Shown in pieces: positions 4,037 to 6,506 of a stretch of 6,506 nt of DNA. A model generated the notes under the pieces. That model was not told the DNA's origin and searched no databases. It was given only the letters and a program-made list of their open reading frames with translations. Within the stretch, counting starts at the first letter, position 1; each line of letters begins with the position of its first letter. Position numbers and translations under genes: made by a program. The DNA is from Reyranella sp. (GTDB lineage: Bacteria; Pseudomonadota; Alphaproteobacteria; Reyranellales; Reyranellaceae): the NCBI GenBank assembly GCA_030681635.1, contig JAUXRT010000762.1, positions 1 to 6,506 on the forward strand. Direction: 5' to 3'.

Positions 4037-6175
4037 ATGCGTGCAAAGCTCCCGACCACAGAAGGCTTCGTCGACCGCGACGGCGTCCGCATCCATTACG
4101 AAGTCTACGGGCCAGGCCCGCACGAAGCCCGGCAGACGATGGTCTTCCTGCCGCCCTGGAGCATCGTCCATTCCAGGGTCTACAAGGCGCAGCTCCCCTA
4201 CTTCAGCGAGCGCTTCCGCTGCATCTCCTTCGACGCCCGCGGCAACGGCCTGTCCGACCGGCCCGACGAGGTCGCCGCCTACTCGCTGGAGCACAATGTC
4301 GCCGACGCCATCGCCGTCATGGACGCGACGCAAGCAGGAGAGGCCATCCTGGTCGGCCTCTCCTACGGCGGCATGCTCGCCTGCTGCCTGGCCGCCCACC
4401 ATCCGCAGCGCGTGAAGGCAGCGATCCTGGCCGGTACGGCGGCCAGCATCGGGCCCAACGCTCCGTACATGACGCACGACCATTTCTACGCCCCGCGTGC
4501 GGCGCCCGAGGGTGGAAAGCCTGCGGGCTGGGACAAGTACAATCGCGACCACTGGCTGCGGGAGTATCCCGATTTCGCCGAGCACTTCGTCCGCAACATC
4601 TTCTCCGAGCCGCACTCCACCAAGCAGATCGAGGACGGCATTGAATGGGCGTTGGCCACGAGCGGTCCCGTGCTGGTGAAGACGGTGGAAGCGCGCGCGA
4701 TCGCGCCGGCCTTCGACGTCAGCAAGAAGATGTACGGCCAGATAGGCTGCCCCGTGCTGCTGATCCATGGCGACGACGACCAGATCCAGCCGCATGGGCG
4801 CGCCGAGGCCGTGGCCACGGCGATCGGCGGACACGCCGAACTGGTGACCCTCGCCAGCGGCGGCCACAACCCGCTCGGTCGATTTCCAGCCAAGTGCAAC
4901 GCGCTGATCCTGGACTTCCTCGAGCGCCGGCTGGGCCTCCCGGCGCCGGCGCGACACGTGCGCAAGACAAAGGGCCCGAAGCGCGCGCTCTACCTCTCCT
5001 CGCCGATCGGCCTCGGCCATGGGCGGCGCGACATCGCCATCGCGCGCGAACTGCGCAAGCTGCATCCGGACATCGAGCTCGAGTGGCTGGCCCAGGATCC
5101 GGTCACGCGCCTGCTCGAGGCCAGCGGCGAGACGATCCATCCCGCCAGCGCGCGGCTGGTCAGCGAATCGCGGCATATCGAGCTGGAGGCCGGCGAGCAC
5201 GACCTCAACGCCTTCCAGGCGATCCGGCGCATGGACGAGCTGCTGATCGCCAACTTCATGACCTTCCAGGATTCCGTCGATGCGGGCGGCTACGATCTCG
5301 TCATCGCCGACGAGGCCTGGGAGATCGACCATTACTGGCACGAGCATCCCGAACTCAAGAAGGCCAAGCTCGCCTGGTTCACCGACTTCGTGGGCTTTCT
5401 GCCCATGCCCGACGGCGGCGCGCGGGAGGCCTTCCTGGCCGCCGACTACAATGCGGAGATGATCGAGCACATCGAGCGCCATCCCGGCGTGCGCGACCGC
5501 TCGATCTTCGTGGGCTCGCCCGACGACATCGTGCCGATGGCCTTCGGCAAGGATCTGCCGGCGATGCGCGAGTGGGTGCCGCGGCACTTCGACTTCTCGG
5601 GCTATGTGCTGGGCGAGCATCCGCAATCGTTCGGCACCCGCTCGGTGCTGCGCCAATCCCTGGGCTATCGTCCCGACGAGCGGGTCTGCATCGTGACGGT
5701 CGGCGGTTCCGGCGTCGGCACGCACCTCATCAAGCGCATCCTGCAGAGCTATCCGGCGGCGCGTCACAGACTGCCGGAGCTGCGCATGATCCTGGTGGCC
5801 GGCCCGCGCATCGATCCCGCGGCGCTCGACGTGCCGAAAGGCGTCGAGGTGCGCGCCTTCGTGCCCAATCTGGATCGCCATCTCGCGGCCTGCGACCTGG
5901 CGCTGGTGCAGGGCGGGCTCACGACCTGCATGGAACTCGCCGCTGCCAGGACACCGTTCCTGTACTTTCCGCTCAAAAATCATTTCGAGCAGAACTTCCA
6001 TGTCGCCCATCGCCTCGACCGCTACGGCGCGGGCCGGCGCATGGACTTCGCCACCTCGACCCCGGACATGATCGCCGAGGCGATGGTCGCGGCCCTCGCC
6101 GCCCCCAGGACCGTCCGGCCGGTGGAAGCCGACGGCGCACGGCGGGCCGCACGGATGCTGTCCGACCTCCTCTGA
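4037..6175 (+). CDS. Two-domain fusion: alpha/beta-hydrolase plus GT-B glycosyltransferase
   Basis: The 712-residue protein has two complete enzyme domains in one frame. Residues 1-300 are an alpha/beta-hydrolase: GVRIHYEVYGPG, FLPPW (oxyanion region, 37-41), FDARGNGLSDRP (65-76), the nucleophile elbow GLSYGG with Ser109, LLIHGDDDQIQP with the likely catalytic Asp248, and SGGHNP with His277. A Pro/Ala/basic linker (about 301-315) leads to a GT-B glycosyltransferase. It opens with ALYLSSPIGLGHGRRDIAIA (317-336) and ends with VTVGGSGVG (553-561), FVPNLDRHLAACDLALVQGG (608-627) and MELAAARTPFLYFP (632-645), resembling the MurG/UGT donor-binding half. ATG 4037 is chosen because it fits the hydrolase N-terminus, lies 4 bases after the tetR stop and has GAGGTG at 4026-4031. 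The hydrolase may be an esterase, lactonase or similar; the glycosyltransferase acceptor and donor are unknown. No signal peptide or membrane span is seen, so both domains are probably cytoplasmic. Confidence 0.85.
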   Translation: MRAKLPTTEGFVDRDGVRIHYEVYGPGPHEARQTMVFLPPWSIVHSRVYKAQLPYFSERFRCISFDARGNGLSDRPDEVAAYSLEHNVADAIAVMDATQAGEAILVGLSYGGMLACCLAAHHPQRVKAAILAGTAASIGPNAPYMTHDHFYAPRAAPEGGKPAGWDKYNRDHWLREYPDFAEHFVRNIFSEPHSTKQIEDGIEWALATSGPVLVKTVEARAIAPAFDVSKKMYGQIGCPVLLIHGDDDQIQPHGRAEAVATAIGGHAELVTLASGGHNPLGRFPAKCNALILDFLERRLGLPAPARHVRKTKGPKRALYLSSPIGLGHGRRDIAIARELRKLHPDIELEWLAQDPVTRLLEASGETIHPASARLVSESRHIELEAGEHDLNAFQAIRRMDELLIANFMTFQDSVDAGGYDLVIADEAWEIDHYWHEHPELKKAKLAWFTDFVGFLPMPDGGAREAFLAADYNAEMIEHIERHPGVRDRSIFVGSPDDIVPMAFGKDLPAMREWVPRHFDFSGYVLGEHPQSFGTRSVLRQSLGYRPDERVCIVTVGGSGVGTHLIKRILQSYPAARHRLPELRMILVAGPRIDPAALDVPKGVEVRAFVPNLDRHLAACDLALVQGGLTTCMELAAARTPFLYFPLKNHFEQNFHVAHRLDRYGAGRRMDFATSTPDMIAEAMVAALAAPRTVRPVEADGARRAARMLSDLL

Positions 6176-6188
6176 ACGCAAAGCGTTC
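6174..6188 (+). terminator. Short hairpin at the end of the mddA operon
   Basis: GAACGC (6174-6179) and GCGTTC (6183-6188) form a perfect 6-bp stem with an AAA loop, starting within the stop codon of the fusion gene. There is no T-run after it, so it is not a classical intrinsic terminator. It could protect the 3' end or contribute to weak termination. Confidence 0.3.
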
Positions 6189-6210
6189 CGCCTCGCGAGC
6201 ACCTGGCGCG

Positions 6211-6249
6211 TAGCCTGTTGCGGGCAGCAACGGCTAGGATGCGGCTGCC
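6211..6249 (+). repeat. Overlapping inverted repeats before the CoA-transferase gene
   Basis: TAGCC-T-GTTGC (6211-6221) pairs with GCAAC-GGCTA (6227-6236) around a GGGCA loop, with one bulged T. A second stem, GGCAGC (6223-6228) with GCTGCC (6244-6249), uses the loop and right arm of the first, so the two structures exclude each other. The arrangement could be a leader switch, an operator or part of a terminator for the operon upstream. No T-run and no good promoter were recognised nearby. Confidence 0.35.
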
Positions 6250-6266
6250 ATGAGAGAGAGGTCGTC

Positions 6267-6506
6267 GTGACATTGCCGCTGGAAGGGGTTCGCGTCATCG
6301 AAGTGGGCCAGGCGCTGGCCGGGCCGCTGGCCGGCGTGCTGCTGGCCGACATGGGCGCCGACGTGATCAAGATCGAGAAGCCCGACGGCGGCGATGATGC
6401 GCGCATCTGGGGCCCTCCGTTCGGGCCCGACGGCGAAACCTCGCTCTATTTCTATTCGCAGAACCGCAACAAGCGCTCGGTCGTGCTCGACCTCAAGCTG
6501 GCGGCC
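6267..6506 (+). CDS. CaiB/BaiF (family III) CoA-transferase, N-terminal part
   Basis: Eighty codons are present before the window ends. The protein starts MTLPLEGVRVIEVGQALAGP, then LAGVLLADMGADVIKIEKPD (21-40), GDDARIWGPPFG and the typical SQNRNKRSVVLDLK (64-77). This is the N-terminal Rossmann-like half of family III CoA-transferases, which move CoA between carboxylic acids (formyl-, carnitine-, bile-acid- or mesaconyl-type substrates). The catalytic Asp lies beyond the window, and the substrate cannot be inferred. GTG 6267 is chosen because the family motif begins within a few residues and the purine-rich GAGAGAGG (6254-6261) lies upstream. It is 91 bases from the fusion gene on the same strand, with inverted repeats between, so it is more likely a separate unit than part of the mddA operon. 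Confidence 0.9.
   Translation, partial: MTLPLEGVRVIEVGQALAGPLAGVLLADMGADVIKIEKPDGGDDARIWGPPFGPDGETSLYFYSQNRNKRSVVLDLKLAA

Noticed and set aside
4645..6213. Plus-strand open frame of about 520 codons within the fusion gene
   Set aside because: It is an Arg/Ala/Gly-rich shadow in another frame of the glycosyltransferase domain, with no motif.
3995..6406. Very long minus-strand open frame (about 800 codons) opposite the fusion gene
   Set aside because: It is the mirror of well-recognised plus-strand coding sequence in GC-rich DNA. Its translation is low-complexity, rich in His, Gly, Ala and Arg, with no domain, and it spans three unrelated genes.

Overview
The window is GC-rich and gene-dense, with short intergenic gaps, GTG/TTG starts alongside ATG, and a III-family CoA-transferase, RidA, PPOX and MddA-type gene set. 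This suggests a soil or water alphaproteobacterium (Hyphomicrobiales- or Rhodospirillales-like). That placement is an inference from composition and gene content; no rRNA or marker gene is present.

Positions 1-385 are a toxin-antitoxin scar. A HigA-type antitoxin gene on the minus strand carries a one-base frameshift and runs off the left edge. Just upstream of it sits what looks like the last few codons of a HigB toxin, the rest of which is gone. The sequence then becomes AT-rich and holds a promoter with a perfect palindrome on its -10 element. This drives an intact plus-strand BrnT-BrnA module (388-934), followed at once by a RidA/YjgF-like gene (959-1336).

Positions 1345-2439 form a minus-strand operon, convergent with the RidA gene. 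In transcription order it holds a small two-span membrane protein, a DUF1801 (YdhG-like) protein and a PPOX-class flavin split-barrel protein. The last two overlap by 4 bases.

Positions 2440-2621 form a divergent control region. It carries two perfect palindromes with the same core, TCGGTC-N4-GACCGA, with centres 32 bp (three helical turns) apart. The first overlaps the -35 and spacer of a candidate promoter and the second covers the expected transcription start. A leader with small stem-loops follows, one of which pairs with part of the ribosome binding site.

Positions 2622-6175 hold the most interesting unit: a tightly packed three-gene operon. It encodes an integral-membrane thiol methyltransferase of the MddA type (methanethiol to dimethyl sulfide), a TetR/AcrR-family regulator that is the obvious candidate ligand for the two palindromes, and a 712-residue protein fusing an alpha/beta-hydrolase to a GT-B glycosyltransferase. 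The likely picture is an inducible operon, autorepressed by its TetR protein, that processes a small or lipophilic substrate by methylation, hydrolysis and glycosyl transfer. The substrate cannot be read from the sequence.

The right end (6267-6506) is the start of a CaiB/BaiF CoA-transferase gene, preceded by overlapping inverted repeats. No rRNA, tRNA, CRISPR array, transposase or long repeat was seen, and no gene-free stretch exceeds 300 bases.
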